A stretch of 44,357 nt of DNA. It comes from Calditrichota bacterium (GTDB taxonomy: Bacteria; Calditrichota; Calditrichia; Calditrichales; J004). The translations under genes and the position numbers were made by a program. The DNA is taken from NCBI GenBank assembly GCA_003696775.1, contig RFFS01000143.1:1-44357 (forward strand), read 5' to 3'. The stretch's first letter is position 1, and each line of letters starts with the position of its first letter. This document shows, piece by piece, positions 8,752 to 19,052 of the stretch. The notes below the pieces were generated by a model. The model did not search any database and was not told the DNA's origin. It saw only the letters and a program-made list of their open reading frames with translations.

Positions 8752-10242
8752 GTGGAAGATATAAATCAACTGGTTACCATCAGAAAAGAAAAATTGAAGG
8801 ATTTGTACGATCAGGGCATTAACCCTTATCCCTATGGATTTGATCGCACACATCAGACCGGGGATATTAAAAAAGAATTTGATACTCTGGAAGGTCAAAA
8901 CGTCGCTGTGGCCGGTCGGATTATGGCCGTAAGAAAAATGGGCAAGGCCAGCTTTTGCCATATTCAGGATATGCAGGGCCGCATCCAATTGTACATCGCC
9001 CGCGATAAGATCGGTGAAGAGCGGTACACCTTGTTTAAAGGCCTTGATATAGGTGATTTTATTGGCGTAACAGGCCTTGTCAAAAAGACGAAAACCGGCG
9101 AGATATCGGTGTTTGCCGATAGCATGACCTTGTTATCCAAATCGATCCGGCCTTTGCCGATTGCCAAGGAAAAAGAAGAAGACGGTAAAAAGATTATCTA
9201 TGATCAGTTTAGCGACAAGGAACTGCGTTACCGGCAACGGTATGTGGATCTGGTAGTGAACCCGCATGTCAGGGAAGTGTTTGTGAAACGCTCGCGAATC
9301 ATCACGGCCATGCGTGATTTCCTCAACAAAAACGATTTCCTTGAAGTGGAAACCCCCGTATTACAGCCCATTTACGGCGGCGCGGCGGCACGTCCCTTTA
9401 AAACCCATCACAATGCGCTGGATATGACCCTGTATCTGCGCATCGCCAATGAGCTGTATCTAAAGCGTCTGATTGTCGGCGGATTCGACCGGGTTTATGA
9501 ATTTGCCAAAGATTTCCGCAATGAAGGGATCGACCGCTTCCATAACCCGGAATTCACCCAGGTGGAATTGTACGCCGCCTACAAGGACTATAATTGGCTG
9601 ATGGACTTTGTGGAGCAGATGTTTAATTACATAGCCAATGAAGTGAACGGTAGCCCGAAAATACATTTTAACGGCCATGAAATCGATCTGACGCCGCCCT
9701 GGCCGCGCCTGCCCATTCTGGAAGCCATCCAAAAATATACCGGCAAGGATGTCTCTTCGTTGGATGAAAACGTGTTGAAAAAAACAGCCGGGGAATTGAA
9801 TGTGGAAGTGACACCGGATATGGGCGTAGGGAAAATTGTGGATGAAATATTCGGTGAATATGTGGAGCCGCACCTGATCCAACCGGTGTTTATCACCGAT
9901 CATCCCGTGGAGATGTCGCCCCTGGCCAAAAAGCACCGTAACAATCCGCGGCTTGTGGAACGCTTTGAGCCGATCATCGGTGGCAAGGAAATCGGCAATG
10001 CCTTCAGCGAATTGAACGATCCCATCGATCAGCGCGCCCGCTTTGAGGCGCAGATGCAGTTACGCGCCCGTGGGGATGAAGAAGCGCAGGTGCTGGATGA
10101 AGATTTTCTGCGCGCCATCGAATACGGCATGCCGCCCACCGCCGGATTGGGTGTGGGCATCGACCGCTTGACCATGTTGATGACCAATCAGCCCAGCATC
10201 CGCGACGTGCTCTTTTTCCCGCACATGAGACCGGAAAAGTAA
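8752..10242 (+). CDS. lysS: Lysyl-tRNA synthetase, class II
   Basis: The protein has 496 residues and charges tRNA-Lys. The N-terminal OB-fold anticodon-binding domain covers about 55-150. The class II catalytic core includes motif 2 (F-R-N-E-G-I-D near 258, with H-N-P-E-F-T) and motif 3 (G-L-G-V-G-I-D-R-L near the C-terminus). The chosen start is GTG 8752, with GGAG 6 bases upstream; the overlapping ATG at 8750 is out of frame. It follows prfB by 13 bases, the common prfB-lysS arrangement, and is probably co-transcribed. Confidence 0.97.
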   Translation: MEDINQLVTIRKEKLKDLYDQGINPYPYGFDRTHQTGDIKKEFDTLEGQNVAVAGRIMAVRKMGKASFCHIQDMQGRIQLYIARDKIGEERYTLFKGLDIGDFIGVTGLVKKTKTGEISVFADSMTLLSKSIRPLPIAKEKEEDGKKIIYDQFSDKELRYRQRYVDLVVNPHVREVFVKRSRIITAMRDFLNKNDFLEVETPVLQPIYGGAAARPFKTHHNALDMTLYLRIANELYLKRLIVGGFDRVYEFAKDFRNEGIDRFHNPEFTQVELYAAYKDYNWLMDFVEQMFNYIANEVNGSPKIHFNGHEIDLTPPWPRLPILEAIQKYTGKDVSSLDENVLKKTAGELNVEVTPDMGVGKIVDEIFGEYVEPHLIQPVFITDHPVEMSPLAKKHRNNPRLVERFEPIIGGKEIGNAFSELNDPIDQRARFEAQMQLRARGDEEAQVLDEDFLRAIEYGMPPTAGLGVGIDRLTMLMTNQPSIRDVLFFPHMRPEK

Positions 10243-10243
10243 T

Positions 10244-11476
10244 ATGTCGCTGGAATCCTTTATCGCTCTGCGTTATCTGCGCGCCAAGCGTACCACCGGG
10301 TTTATTTCCATCATCACCTACGTTTCCATCGCCGGCATAGCCATAGGCGTAATGGCTTTGATTCTGACACTTTCCGTGGAAAACGGTTTTCAAAAAGAGG
10401 TGCGCACCCGTTTGATCGGCGCTGATGCCCATTTGCGGTTGCGTAAATATTTTATGGACCCCATCGAGGATGTGGATTCGGTACTTGCCGTGATACGCGC
10501 CCAACCCCATGTGGTGGCTGCCACGCCCACCATCTATCAGGAAGCGGTTATCAAATCCGAGGCCAAACAAAGTCCGGCGGCCATTAAGGCCATCGACTTA
10601 GAATCGGCGGACGCAGTAACGGAAGTTAAGGATAAAATTACATTCGGCGCGCTGGATTTTTCACCCCGCATCATCGACGGACGGGAAGTGCCCGGTATTG
10701 TATTGGGGCGTTATCTCGCGGATGATCTGCGCGCACTGAATATCGGTGATATTGTTACCGTCGGTTATATGCCGGGGAAAGGTGGTTTTTTTGTACAGCC
10801 CCGGATTATGCAGTTTTACGTGGCGGGTCTGGTGGAATTCGGTTATTACGAATATGATAAGATACTGGCCTATATTTCACTAAAGGACGGGCAGGAGTTG
10901 TTTGATATTCCCGGCGCCACCTGGGTGGAAGCGCGCCTGGAAGATTACCGTCAGGCCGGAAAGGTGGGGGATGAAATCACAGCTCAACTGGGTTATCCCT
11001 ATACGGCGACCACCTGGTTTGACATGCATAAATCGCTGTATTCATGGATGGAAATCGAGAAATGGCTGGCCTTTATCATCCTCAGCCTGATTATCATGGT
11101 AGCGGCATTTAACATTGTCAGCTCGTTGGTGATGCTGGTGATGGATAAAACCCGTGAAATCGGCATCCTGAAATCCATGGGCGCCACTTCCCGTCAGATC
11201 ATGCGTATCTTTATGTTCGAGGGTATGTACGTGGGGCTGATCGGAACCGCTCTCGGCAGTCTGTTGGGGTATGGGATTGCCTTTATACAAATTAAATTTG
11301 AACTGTTTACCTTGCCGGCGGATGTTTATCTGATCAACGCTTTTCCCGTGGAATTAAAGTGGTTGGATTTTGTCTATATTGCATCCATGGCGCTTTTTTT
11401 AAGCACGATTTCATCCGTCTATCCGGCGTACAAAGCTTCCCGCCTGGAGCCTGTGGAAGCGATAAGATATGAGTAG
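10244..11476 (+). CDS. LolC/LolE-type lipoprotein-releasing ABC permease
   Basis: The protein has 410 residues with the MacB/Lol permease architecture: one N-terminal membrane helix (about 20-45), a large periplasmic domain, then three C-terminal helices (about 277-303, 322-350, 375-400). The K-T-R-E-I-G-I-L-K-S-M-G-A coupling segment typical of the FtsX family lies between helices 2 and 3. With the ATPase at 11480 it would extract lipoproteins from the inner membrane for transfer to the outer membrane. Only one permease gene is present, so a homodimer (as in single-permease Lol systems) is likely. It starts 1 base after the lysS stop. Confidence 0.88.
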   Translation: MSLESFIALRYLRAKRTTGFISIITYVSIAGIAIGVMALILTLSVENGFQKEVRTRLIGADAHLRLRKYFMDPIEDVDSVLAVIRAQPHVVAATPTIYQEAVIKSEAKQSPAAIKAIDLESADAVTEVKDKITFGALDFSPRIIDGREVPGIVLGRYLADDLRALNIGDIVTVGYMPGKGGFFVQPRIMQFYVAGLVEFGYYEYDKILAYISLKDGQELFDIPGATWVEARLEDYRQAGKVGDEITAQLGYPYTATTWFDMHKSLYSWMEIEKWLAFIILSLIIMVAAFNIVSSLVMLVMDKTREIGILKSMGATSRQIMRIFMFEGMYVGLIGTALGSLLGYGIAFIQIKFELFTLPADVYLINAFPVELKWLDFVYIASMALFLSTISSVYPAYKASRLEPVEAIRYE

Positions 11477-11479
11477 CCT

Positions 11480-12178
11480 ATGTCATCGATAGCCGTTAAA
11501 ACCGAACAAATCCATAAAACCTATACCAGCGGCCCGCAACAGGTGGACGTGCTAAAAGGGGTGGATATGGAAGTCCTCAGCGGTGAAGTTGCCGTGATCA
11601 TGGGGCCCTCGGGAGTGGGTAAAAGCACTCTGTTGCATATCATCGGCATGCTCGATCGCAGCGATAGCGGACAATTGTGGATCACCGGCCGGGATGTGTC
11701 GGGTTTGGATGAAACGGCCATGGCCCGCATGCGCAACGCCACCATCGGCTTTGTATTTCAATTCCATCATCTTTTGCCGGAATTCACCGCATTGGAAAAT
11801 GTGCTGATACCGGCCATGTTGCGCGATATGCATGATGCAGATGAACACTATGCCCGCGAGCTGCTGGGGCGCGTGGGGTTGTCGCACCGTATGACGCACA
11901 AACCATCGGAGCTGTCCGGCGGTGAAAGGCAACGTGTGGCGGTGGCACGGGCTCTGATCAATAAACCGCAAATCGTTTTGGCCGATGAACCCACCGGCAA
12001 TCTGGATAAACACAGCGGTGAGGAACTTTATCGTTTATTACTGGAACTGAATCGCGCCCTGGGGCAAACCCTGCTAATCGTAACCCATAACGAACACATG
12101 GCGGACAATGCCCACCGATTGATCACCATGGATGACGGACGCATTGCCGGACAAAAGGTCATTAACCGCGTCGGATAA
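11480..12178 (+). CDS. lolD: LolD-like lipoprotein-releasing ABC ATPase
   Basis: The protein has 232 residues. Walker A is at 42-50 (G-P-S-G-V-G-K-S-T), followed by a Q-loop in [11 protein letters not shown], the signature [10 protein letters not shown], Walker B V-L-A-D-E-P, and a switch histidine in V-T-H-N. The Q-loop sequence and [10 protein letters not shown] are typical of LolD/MacB/FtsE. The pairing with the Lol-type permease 3 bases upstream supports LolD. ATP hydrolysis would drive lipoprotein release, relevant to the several lipoproteins encoded in this window. Confidence 0.9.
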   Translation: MSSIAVKTEQIHKTYTSGPQQVDVLKGVDMEVLSGEVAVIMGPSGVGKSTLLHIIGMLDRSDSGQLWITGRDVSGLDETAMARMRNATIGFVFQFHHLLPEFTALENVLIPAMLRDMHDADEHYARELLGRVGLSHRMTHKPSELSGGERQRVAVARALINKPQIVLADEPTGNLDKHSGEELYRLLLELNRALGQTLLIVTHNEHMADNAHRLITMDDGRIAGQKVINRVG

Positions 12179-12179
12179 C

Positions 12180-14273
12180 ATGAGTATCACCTGCGCACCC
12201 TTTGATATTACCTATTTTAAGGGCATCGGCCCGCGTCGCGCGGCGGTTTTGGAAAAACACGGCCTGCATGATGTGGCCGCTCTGCTGCGGTATTTTCCCC
12301 GGCGCTATATCGACCGACGCACCATTATGCGCATGGATGCCCTGCAGGAAAATACCGAGGTGACCGTCATCGGCAGGGTGGAAGCCGCCGGCATAAGACA
12401 CGGCCGCAAACCTTTTTTTTCCATAACCCTGAGCGACGGTTACGGAACGGTGGAAGCGGTCTGGTTTAATTCCATCCGTTTTTTTAAGGATTTGTTCACC
12501 ATCGGGGAATGGGTGTCGCTTTCCGGCAAGGTTACGTTCTACCGCGGCTATTCCATGAGCCATCCCGATTATGACCGGTTGGGCGAGCTGGATATGGACG
12601 CCGTGCAAAAAACCGGCGTGATCATCCCATTGTATCCGGGTAATGAAGCGTTCCGCAAGGCGGGCATCACCACCCATACATTCCGGCGCGTGTTAAGGCA
12701 GATATTCGATAAGAATCTGGCGCAATTTGAGGAACATCTGCCGGAAAATATACGGGACAATTACGCCTTTCCGGACCTGGAGAACGCGTTCCGCGCCATG
12801 CATATGCCGGAAGACACGCTGAAAATGGAGGCGGCGCGGCAACGGTTTATTTATGAAGAATTTTTCTTTTTGCAGATATTGTTCGCCCTGCATAAAAAAC
12901 ATGCTGCGGAAACACCGCGTGGCATCGCCTTTGCCGGAAGCAGCCCGCGGCTTAAGCAATTGTACGCCTCACTGCCCTTTGATCTGACCGGTGCACAAAA
13001 AAAGGTGATCCGTGAAATACGCGCCGATATGAAAAGTGAAAAACCCATGAATCGCCTGTTGCAGGGGGATGTGGGCGCCGGGAAAACCCTGGTGGCTCTG
13101 ATGGCCGCTCTTGTGGCGCTGGATCATAACTTTCAGGTAGCCATGATGGCCCCGACGGAGATATTGGCCGAACAACACTATATGACCGTGCGCCGTTTTT
13201 TAGAACCTTTTAATGTACAGGTGGTTTTACTGACCGGTTCCCGTACCGGCAAGGCGCGCCGGGAAATTTTATCGCTGCTGCAAAGCGGCCAGCCGGTGTT
13301 GGCGGTGGGCACGCATGCTCTGGCTCAGGAAAAAGTGCTGTTCGGAAAACTGGGGTTGGTGATCATAGACGAGCAGCACCGTTTTGGCGTCATGCAGCGC
13401 GGAGCGTTGATGTACAAGGGGCGCGAGGTGGATCGTTTGGTGATGACCGCCACGCCGATACCGCGCACCCTGGCCATGACCGCCTACGGATCGCTGGACG
13501 TGTCCATTATGGATGAAATGCCCAAAAATCGCAAACCCGTGCGCACGGTATGGCGTTTCGACGATCAGGCGGCTAAATTGTACACCTTTGTGCGGGAGCG
13601 GGCCGGCAAGGGTGAGCAGGCTTTTATTGTTTATCCGCTTGTGGAAGAAAGCGAAAAACTGGACCTGAAAGCCGCCACGGAAGCCCACACCTATTTGCAA
13701 AACGGGCCGCTGAGCGGTTTGCGGGTGGGTTTGTTGCACGGCCGGATGAATAGCGCGGAAAAAGAAGATGTGATGGCCCGCTTCGCCGCAGGCGACCTGG
13801 ATGTATTGGTGGCCACCACGGTGATTGAAGTGGGGGTGGATGTGCCCAACGCCACCATCATGATCATTGAGCATGCCGAGCGTTTTGGCATGGCCCAGTT
13901 GCATCAGTTACGCGGACGGGTGGGGCGCGGGGGAATGCAAGCCTACTGTATCCTGAAAACCCCGTACAATATAGGTGATACCGCGCGCAGGCGCATCAAA
14001 ACCATGACCGAAACCCACGACGGCTTTATCATCGCCGAGCAGGATTTGGAAATGCGAGGCTGGGGAGATTTTTTCGGGACGCGGCAAAGCGGCATGCCCG
14101 AATTCCGCGTGGCCAATCCCATTCGCGACAGGGATATGCTGGAAAACGCACGCCGCGATGCGTTCGCTCTTGTGGAAAACGATCCCCATCTGCGGCATCC
14201 GGCGCATAAGGCCCTACGCAAAAAAGTCGTGGCGGAATACAAAAAGAAGATCAAACTATTTAACATAAGCTGA
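12180..14273 (+). CDS. recG: ATP-dependent DNA helicase RecG
   Basis: The protein has 697 residues. It remodels stalled replication forks and Holliday junctions. It has an N-terminal wedge/OB domain (about 55-150), Walker A at 296-303 (G-D-V-G-A-G-K-T), the DEQH box at 397-400, T-A-T-P-I-P-R-T, and motif VI (Q-L-R-G-R-V-G-R-G). ATG 12180 lies 1 base after the lolD stop and begins close to the conserved helix-hairpin (F-K-G-I-G-P-R-R). An upstream in-frame ATG at 12132 would overlap lolD by 47 bases and add a non-homologous prefix, so it was rejected. Confidence 0.96.
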   Translation: MSITCAPFDITYFKGIGPRRAAVLEKHGLHDVAALLRYFPRRYIDRRTIMRMDALQENTEVTVIGRVEAAGIRHGRKPFFSITLSDGYGTVEAVWFNSIRFFKDLFTIGEWVSLSGKVTFYRGYSMSHPDYDRLGELDMDAVQKTGVIIPLYPGNEAFRKAGITTHTFRRVLRQIFDKNLAQFEEHLPENIRDNYAFPDLENAFRAMHMPEDTLKMEAARQRFIYEEFFFLQILFALHKKHAAETPRGIAFAGSSPRLKQLYASLPFDLTGAQKKVIREIRADMKSEKPMNRLLQGDVGAGKTLVALMAALVALDHNFQVAMMAPTEILAEQHYMTVRRFLEPFNVQVVLLTGSRTGKARREILSLLQSGQPVLAVGTHALAQEKVLFGKLGLVIIDEQHRFGVMQRGALMYKGREVDRLVMTATPIPRTLAMTAYGSLDVSIMDEMPKNRKPVRTVWRFDDQAAKLYTFVRERAGKGEQAFIVYPLVEESEKLDLKAATEAHTYLQNGPLSGLRVGLLHGRMNSAEKEDVMARFAAGDLDVLVATTVIEVGVDVPNATIMIIEHAERFGMAQLHQLRGRVGRGGMQAYCILKTPYNIGDTARRRIKTMTETHDGFIIAEQDLEMRGWGDFFGTRQSGMPEFRVANPIRDRDMLENARRDAFALVENDPHLRHPAHKALRKKVVAEYKKKIKLFNIS

Positions 14274-14283
14274 CGGATAAAAC

Positions 14284-15354
14284 GTGCCGAAAATTACCAT
14301 CGTCATTCCCCATTACAACGGTTTGGATATCCTGCGGGATTGTCTGGAATCCCTGTATAAAAATAGTTTCACCGATTTTGAGACATTATTGATCGATAAT
14401 GGCTCTACCGACGGCAGTCAGGACTTTGTCCGCAAACATTTTCCACAGGTGCGTTTAATAGAAAACAGTGAAAACAAAGGATATGCCGGCGCCTGCAATC
14501 AGGGCATCGCCCTGGCCATTACGCCGTTTGTGCTGCTGTTGAACAACGATACGGTAATGCCGACAAATTTTTTAATGGAGATGGTGAACACGATCAGCGC
14601 CCATCCCAGGATTGCCGCGGTGCAACCCAAAATCATTTCTATTCAGGATCAGGAATATTTCGATTATTCAGGCGGCGCCGGCGGCGAAATGGACTGGCTG
14701 GGTTATCCCTTCGCGCGGGGGCGCATTTTTGACACGGTGGAAAAAGATAAGCACCAATACGATTTAGCCGAACAAAATGTTTTCTGGACGTCCGGCTGCG
14801 CCATGTTGCTGCGTAAAAGCGTGGCCGATATCATCGGTGTTCTTGACGAAGATTTTTTTGCCCATCAGGAAGAAATTGACTGGAACTGGCGTGCTCAGTT
14901 GGCCGGTTACCGGAATGTGGTCACCTGCCGCACCCACATTTGTCATTATTCCGGTTATACACTGCGCAGCGATAATCAACGCAAAATGTATCTGAACCAT
15001 CGTAATAATTTGATTATGATGATCAAGAATTACGCTTTTTATATTTTGATTTTGTTTTTTCCATTGCGCGTACTGTTCGAGATGGCGACTGTACTGGCCG
15101 ACGTTCTGATGTGGGACGGGCGCCGGGCCCGGGCGGCTCTGGATGCCTTGTGGTTTGTTTTCAGTCATCCGCGCTTTATCTGGCGTAAACGCCGCTCGGT
15201 GCAGGCTTTACGCAAGGTGAGCGACCGCGCCATATTGCGCAATATGTACCCGGGAAGCGTGGTGATCGATCATTTTGTGCGTAAAATGATGCCGTTTCAG
15301 TGTGTGCGGATGTTTCGCCGTTTCGCCCTGCCACGGGGAACGCATTCCGCTTGA
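14284..15354 (+). CDS. Family 2 glycosyltransferase, rhamnosyltransferase-like
   Basis: The protein has 356 residues from GTG 14284. The GT-A nucleotide-sugar fold is clear: an I-V-I-P-H-Y-N-G opening, D-N-G-S-T-D near 36-41, N-K-G-Y-A-G-A-C-N-Q-G, then the N-N-D-T metal-binding segment (about 92-95) and an acceptor-side E-E-I-D-W-N-W-R motif. This pattern is typical of WbbL-like transferases that build O-antigen or other surface glycans. A hydrophobic segment near 250-275 suggests membrane association. It follows recG by 10 bases. Donor sugar cannot be read from sequence; rhamnose is plausible given the RmlD-like genes in the window. Confidence 0.85.
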   Translation: MPKITIVIPHYNGLDILRDCLESLYKNSFTDFETLLIDNGSTDGSQDFVRKHFPQVRLIENSENKGYAGACNQGIALAITPFVLLLNNDTVMPTNFLMEMVNTISAHPRIAAVQPKIISIQDQEYFDYSGGAGGEMDWLGYPFARGRIFDTVEKDKHQYDLAEQNVFWTSGCAMLLRKSVADIIGVLDEDFFAHQEEIDWNWRAQLAGYRNVVTCRTHICHYSGYTLRSDNQRKMYLNHRNNLIMMIKNYAFYILILFFPLRVLFEMATVLADVLMWDGRRARAALDALWFVFSHPRFIWRKRRSVQALRKVSDRAILRNMYPGSVVIDHFVRKMMPFQCVRMFRRFALPRGTHSA

Positions 15355-15368
15355 TATAGTTGATATCA

Positions 15369-15396
15369 TTTGCTACTTTTCAGGCTTGCTTAATTT
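15369..15396 (+). promoter_or_regulatory. Weak candidate promoter before the DUF2723 gene
   Basis: TTTGCT (15369-15374), a 16-base spacer, then TAATTT (15391-15396), in the 71-base gap after the glycosyltransferase gene. The -35 is poor; the call rests mostly on the AT-rich -10 and the gap. Confidence 0.3.
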
Positions 15397-15425
15397 TAAC
15401 ATATAAATCAGGGAATCAGTATCAT

Positions 15426-18065
15426 ATGGACTGGATTAAAACCAACCGGATTGTTGCCGGTATCGTGTTCGTAATTACGCTAATCATTTATACCATGACC
15501 GTTGCGCCCACCGTTTCCTTTTGGGATTGTGGGGAGTTTATCGCCACGGCGTATAAAATGGCTGTTCCCCATCCGCCGGGTTCGCCCTTATTTTTGTTGG
15601 TGGGCAGGGTGTTCAGCTTGTTGCCCATATCCGACGATATCGCTTTCCGTATCAATATCATCTCGGTTATTGCCAGCGCCTTAACCATTATGCTGCTTTA
15701 TTTATCCATAGTGCATCTGATGCGCGAGTTAAAAGGCGGTACCTTGCAAACATCGGAAGACTGGCAAATGGCCATATTTTCCGGTATCATCGGCGCGCTA
15801 AGCTTTGCGTTTACCCATAGTTTCTGGTTTAATTCGGCCGAGGCCGAGGTCTATGCATCGTCAATGCTGTTCACATCCTTGTTGGTTTGGCTTTCGCTGG
15901 TTTGGGCGGAAAAACACGAGGAGGAAAATAACGAAAAATACCTCTTAATGATCGCCTATCTGATTGGCCTGGCCATATCCGTGCACCTGTTGAATGTACT
16001 GGCCATTCCCTTTGTGGCCATGGTGTATTACTATAAGCGCCATACCTTTTCAGTACCCGGTTTTTTTAAGATGACTTTCGTGACGATTCTTGTAATGGCA
16101 GTTATTTATCCCGGCGTTGTAAAATATTTGCCGTTAACGGCCAAAAACGGTTTTCTTAATCTGTTTTTGATCTTCGGAGTGGTTTTCGCCACCGCTTTTT
16201 ATGCTGTGCGTAAGCGTAAACATTTGCTCAGTTTTGCCATGTTATCCCTTACCCTGATCATGATCGGCTACTCCAGTTACGCCATGATTTACATCCGCTC
16301 CAACCTGAATCCCACCATTGATGAAAACAATCCGGAAACGGTTAAAAACTTTTTAAGCTATATCAACCGCGAACAATACGGTGAACACAGCTCCCTGGAC
16401 CGTACGGCTGTTTGGAAATCTTCTCCCAATGGAAAAAAATATAAAAGTGTCGGTGAATTCTTTTGGAAATATCAGGTAGATAAAATGTACATCCGTTATT
16501 TCCTGTGGCAGTTTGTGGGAATGGACCCGGGCAGCGGTCGTTGGAACTGGCAGTTTCTGGGGCTGCCCTTCCTGATCGGACTGTTGGGCATTTATTACCA
16601 TTTCAGGCACGACCCCAAACATGCGCTGGCGGTTCTGGCGCTCTTTTTCGCCACGGGACTGGCCATCATCCTATACCTGAACCAGCCGGACCCGCAGCCC
16701 AGGGAAAGGGATTACAGTTATGTGGGCAGCTTTTTTGCGTTCAGTATTTGGATCGGTCTGGGCTTTGCCGGCACCATTGAGATGATTCGCGATGCCCTGA
16801 AAGATAAAAAACCCCTGGGTAGCGGGGTTATGCTGGCCGTGTTTGCGCTGTTTATGATTGCCGCGCCCGTACAGATGCTGGCTAAAAATTTCCATACCCA
16901 TAACCGTACCGGTAACTATGTAGCCTCGGATTATGCGTATAATATGCTGATGTCCTGTGAACCGGGCGGACTGTTGTTCACCAATGGCGATAACGACACC
17001 TTTCCCCTGTGGTACATGCAGGAAGTGGAAGGTATCCGCAAGGATGTCCGCATAATCAATCTCAGTTTGCTGAATACGGACTGGTATATTGAGCAACTGC
17101 GTGATCTGGAACCGCGTGTGCCCATGACCATCTCCGACGATATGCTTAAGAATATCGGCCCCATGCCCTGGGAACCGCGTGAAGTAACCCTAAAAGTGCC
17201 GGCCCGCGTGGCGGACAGCACGCTCAGGGAATACAGTTCTGTCTATGGTATTCAAAATGTCAAAACGCCCCGTGAAATCAAATTCCGCGTGGACCCCACA
17301 TTTGTTACCGGGCCTTATAAACTGCTGCGCGTGCAGGATTATATGATCCTGAACATCATTGCCGCCAATCGCTGGAAGCGGCCGGTTTATTTTGCCACAA
17401 CAGTGCCTCAGGAAAATATGGTGGGCGGTTTGAGGGAATATATGCGCATGGAGGGCCTGGTTATGAAGCTGGTGCCTTTTAAAAACTGGATCATCGATCC
17501 CAATCGCCTCGAACGCAACCTGATGCACACCTACCGGTATCGCTTTGATAACCCGGATGTCTATTTCAATAAAGGCACCATCAGTTTACTTCAAAATTAC
17601 CGAACGGCATTTATTCAGTTATCCGAATATTACGCCCGGGTGGAACGCGATAAGAAGAAAGTTGCCGAAGTGCTGGACTATATGCATGCCCAAATCCCGG
17701 ATGATGTTATTCCGTGGTCGGTCAAATATTTAAGCGGCTATTATGACGCGTTAAATGTTTTTGTGGATAGCAGTTACGCGGACACCATGTTGACGCGTCA
17801 TTATTCCAAGACACGCCTTACGGAAGCGGCCCGCGTGTTGCTGGTCCGGTTGCAGATGCCGGAACAGGCCGCCATGCTTGCCCAAAAAATATTTGAAGAA
17901 GACCCGAAGAACGGTGAATTGGTGGGCCTGCTGGTAAACGCCTATGAATTTTCCGGTAAGCTTGATAAAGCCATTGCCGTACTCGACACCTGGCTAAAGG
18001 AACGCCCGGAAGACAAGTCGGCCCTGCAAATGAAAAAATCACTGGAACGCCGACTGAAGAAATAA
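15426..18065 (+). CDS. DUF2723 membrane protein, GT-C glycosyltransferase-like (TMEM260 family)
   Basis: The protein has 879 residues from ATG 15426; an in-frame TTG at 15360 would add a non-conserved prefix. It has about ten membrane helices in the first ~500 residues, then a soluble periplasmic region and a helical TPR-like C-terminus (about 790-879). The first extracytoplasmic loop carries W-D-C-G-E (Asp34, Glu37), followed by H-P-P-G-S-P-L-F, the hallmark of DUF2723. From family knowledge, human TMEM260 belongs to this family and is a protein O-mannosyltransferase using dolichol-P-mannose. The bacterial role is unproven. A UPF0104 gene abuts it directly, and a polyprenol-P-mannose synthase-like gene lies about 3.4 kb downstream. 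Confidence 0.85.
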   Translation: MDWIKTNRIVAGIVFVITLIIYTMTVAPTVSFWDCGEFIATAYKMAVPHPPGSPLFLLVGRVFSLLPISDDIAFRINIISVIASALTIMLLYLSIVHLMRELKGGTLQTSEDWQMAIFSGIIGALSFAFTHSFWFNSAEAEVYASSMLFTSLLVWLSLVWAEKHEEENNEKYLLMIAYLIGLAISVHLLNVLAIPFVAMVYYYKRHTFSVPGFFKMTFVTILVMAVIYPGVVKYLPLTAKNGFLNLFLIFGVVFATAFYAVRKRKHLLSFAMLSLTLIMIGYSSYAMIYIRSNLNPTIDENNPETVKNFLSYINREQYGEHSSLDRTAVWKSSPNGKKYKSVGEFFWKYQVDKMYIRYFLWQFVGMDPGSGRWNWQFLGLPFLIGLLGIYYHFRHDPKHALAVLALFFATGLAIILYLNQPDPQPRERDYSYVGSFFAFSIWIGLGFAGTIEMIRDALKDKKPLGSGVMLAVFALFMIAAPVQMLAKNFHTHNRTGNYVASDYAYNMLMSCEPGGLLFTNGDNDTFPLWYMQEVEGIRKDVRIINLSLLNTDWYIEQLRDLEPRVPMTISDDMLKNIGPMPWEPREVTLKVPARVADSTLREYSSVYGIQNVKTPREIKFRVDPTFVTGPYKLLRVQDYMILNIIAANRWKRPVYFATTVPQENMVGGLREYMRMEGLVMKLVPFKNWIIDPNRLERNLMHTYRYRFDNPDVYFNKGTISLLQNYRTAFIQLSEYYARVERDKKKVAEVLDYMHAQIPDDVIPWSVKYLSGYYDALNVFVDSSYADTMLTRHYSKTRLTEAARVLLVRLQMPEQAAMLAQKIFEEDPKNGELVGLLVNAYEFSGKLDKAIAVLDTWLKERPEDKSALQMKKSLERRLKK

Positions 18066-19052
18066 ATGATGCGCCTTTTGAAAACCCTGCTTAAGGTCAT
18101 AATTTCCCTGGGCCTGTTTTCTTATCTGGTATGGATATCCGATCCGCGTCAGATTTTAGATATTTTGGGGAATGTCTATCATCAGGACCGTGTTTGGTGG
18201 GTGGTGCATGCATTGTTGCTCGGATTGGCCAGTGTGTGGTTCCTGGCCTGGCGCTGGCAAATTATTTTAAACGCCTTCGGTTATGCTTACGGACGCGCCA
18301 CCTTGTACGGCATTTATCTGATCGGCATGTTCTTCAATAATTTTTTGCCCACCAGCATCGGCGGGGATATCGTTCGTATTTATCGGGTGGCGGATGATAC
18401 GGACGAGCGAACTCTGGCCTTTTCCTCGGTGATCATCGAACGCCTGTTGGGCATTGCCTCCACGCTGCTGCTCGCCATATTGGCTCTGCTGTATGTCAGC
18501 CGTTTTTACAAAGATAACCGCCTGATGATCATGGCGGTTATTCTGTTTTTGGGGATACTGGTCTTTTTCGGCCTGATGTTCCGGGAACGCCCGGTGGCCT
18601 TCATGTTGCGGTTGTTCGATAAGCTCACTCTGCTGCGGATAGGTGAGAAAATGAATAAAATGATCACCTCCATCCATTTGTTAAAGGATAACCGCGGTGT
18701 GCTTTTTTCCGTTTTTGTATTGTCGGCTCTTTCGCAGGCCATGATTGTTTTGATGAATTACGCGTTGGTGAAAGCCTTTAATATGCAAGTGGGACTGGTT
18801 TATCTGTTTCTTGTGGTACCGGTAACTTTTTTGCTGACCATGTTGCCTTCCATAAATGGTGTGGGCTTCCGGGACGGAGGTTATATATTCTTCCTTGGCA
18901 AGGTCGGAGTTGCAAATGCAGCGGCTATTTCTCTATCTTTCATGAATGTGATCATTCCCATGGTCATTTCTATTATCGGGGGAATCCTGTTTATGGTTCA
19001 GCGTAAAAAATCCAAACTTAAGGAGATAACCGCCATTGAAGAAAGTTTATAA
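18066..19052 (+). CDS. UPF0104/AglD-like integral membrane protein (LPG synthase TM region)
   Basis: The protein has 328 residues with 7-8 predicted membrane helices. Family signatures include N-N-F-L-P-T-S-I-G-G-D-I-V-R near residue 95, and a late L-P-S-I-N-G-V-G-F-R-D-G block. The family resembles the membrane part of lysylphosphatidylglycerol synthase and AglD; members are often proposed lipid or polyprenyl-linked sugar flippases, without firm proof. The ATG immediately follows the DUF2723 stop, so the two are probably translated together, which suggests a shared lipid-linked sugar pathway (inference). Confidence 0.8.
   Translation: MMRLLKTLLKVIISLGLFSYLVWISDPRQILDILGNVYHQDRVWWVVHALLLGLASVWFLAWRWQIILNAFGYAYGRATLYGIYLIGMFFNNFLPTSIGGDIVRIYRVADDTDERTLAFSSVIIERLLGIASTLLLAILALLYVSRFYKDNRLMIMAVILFLGILVFFGLMFRERPVAFMLRLFDKLTLLRIGEKMNKMITSIHLLKDNRGVLFSVFVLSALSQAMIVLMNYALVKAFNMQVGLVYLFLVVPVTFLLTMLPSINGVGFRDGGYIFFLGKVGVANAAAISLSFMNVIIPMVISIIGGILFMVQRKKSKLKEITAIEESL

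Noticed and set aside
13269-13904. Long antisense reading frame opposite recG
   Set aside because: It is a mirror of a highly conserved gene, has no recognisable domain and no ribosome binding site; similar minus-strand frames occur opposite most genes here.
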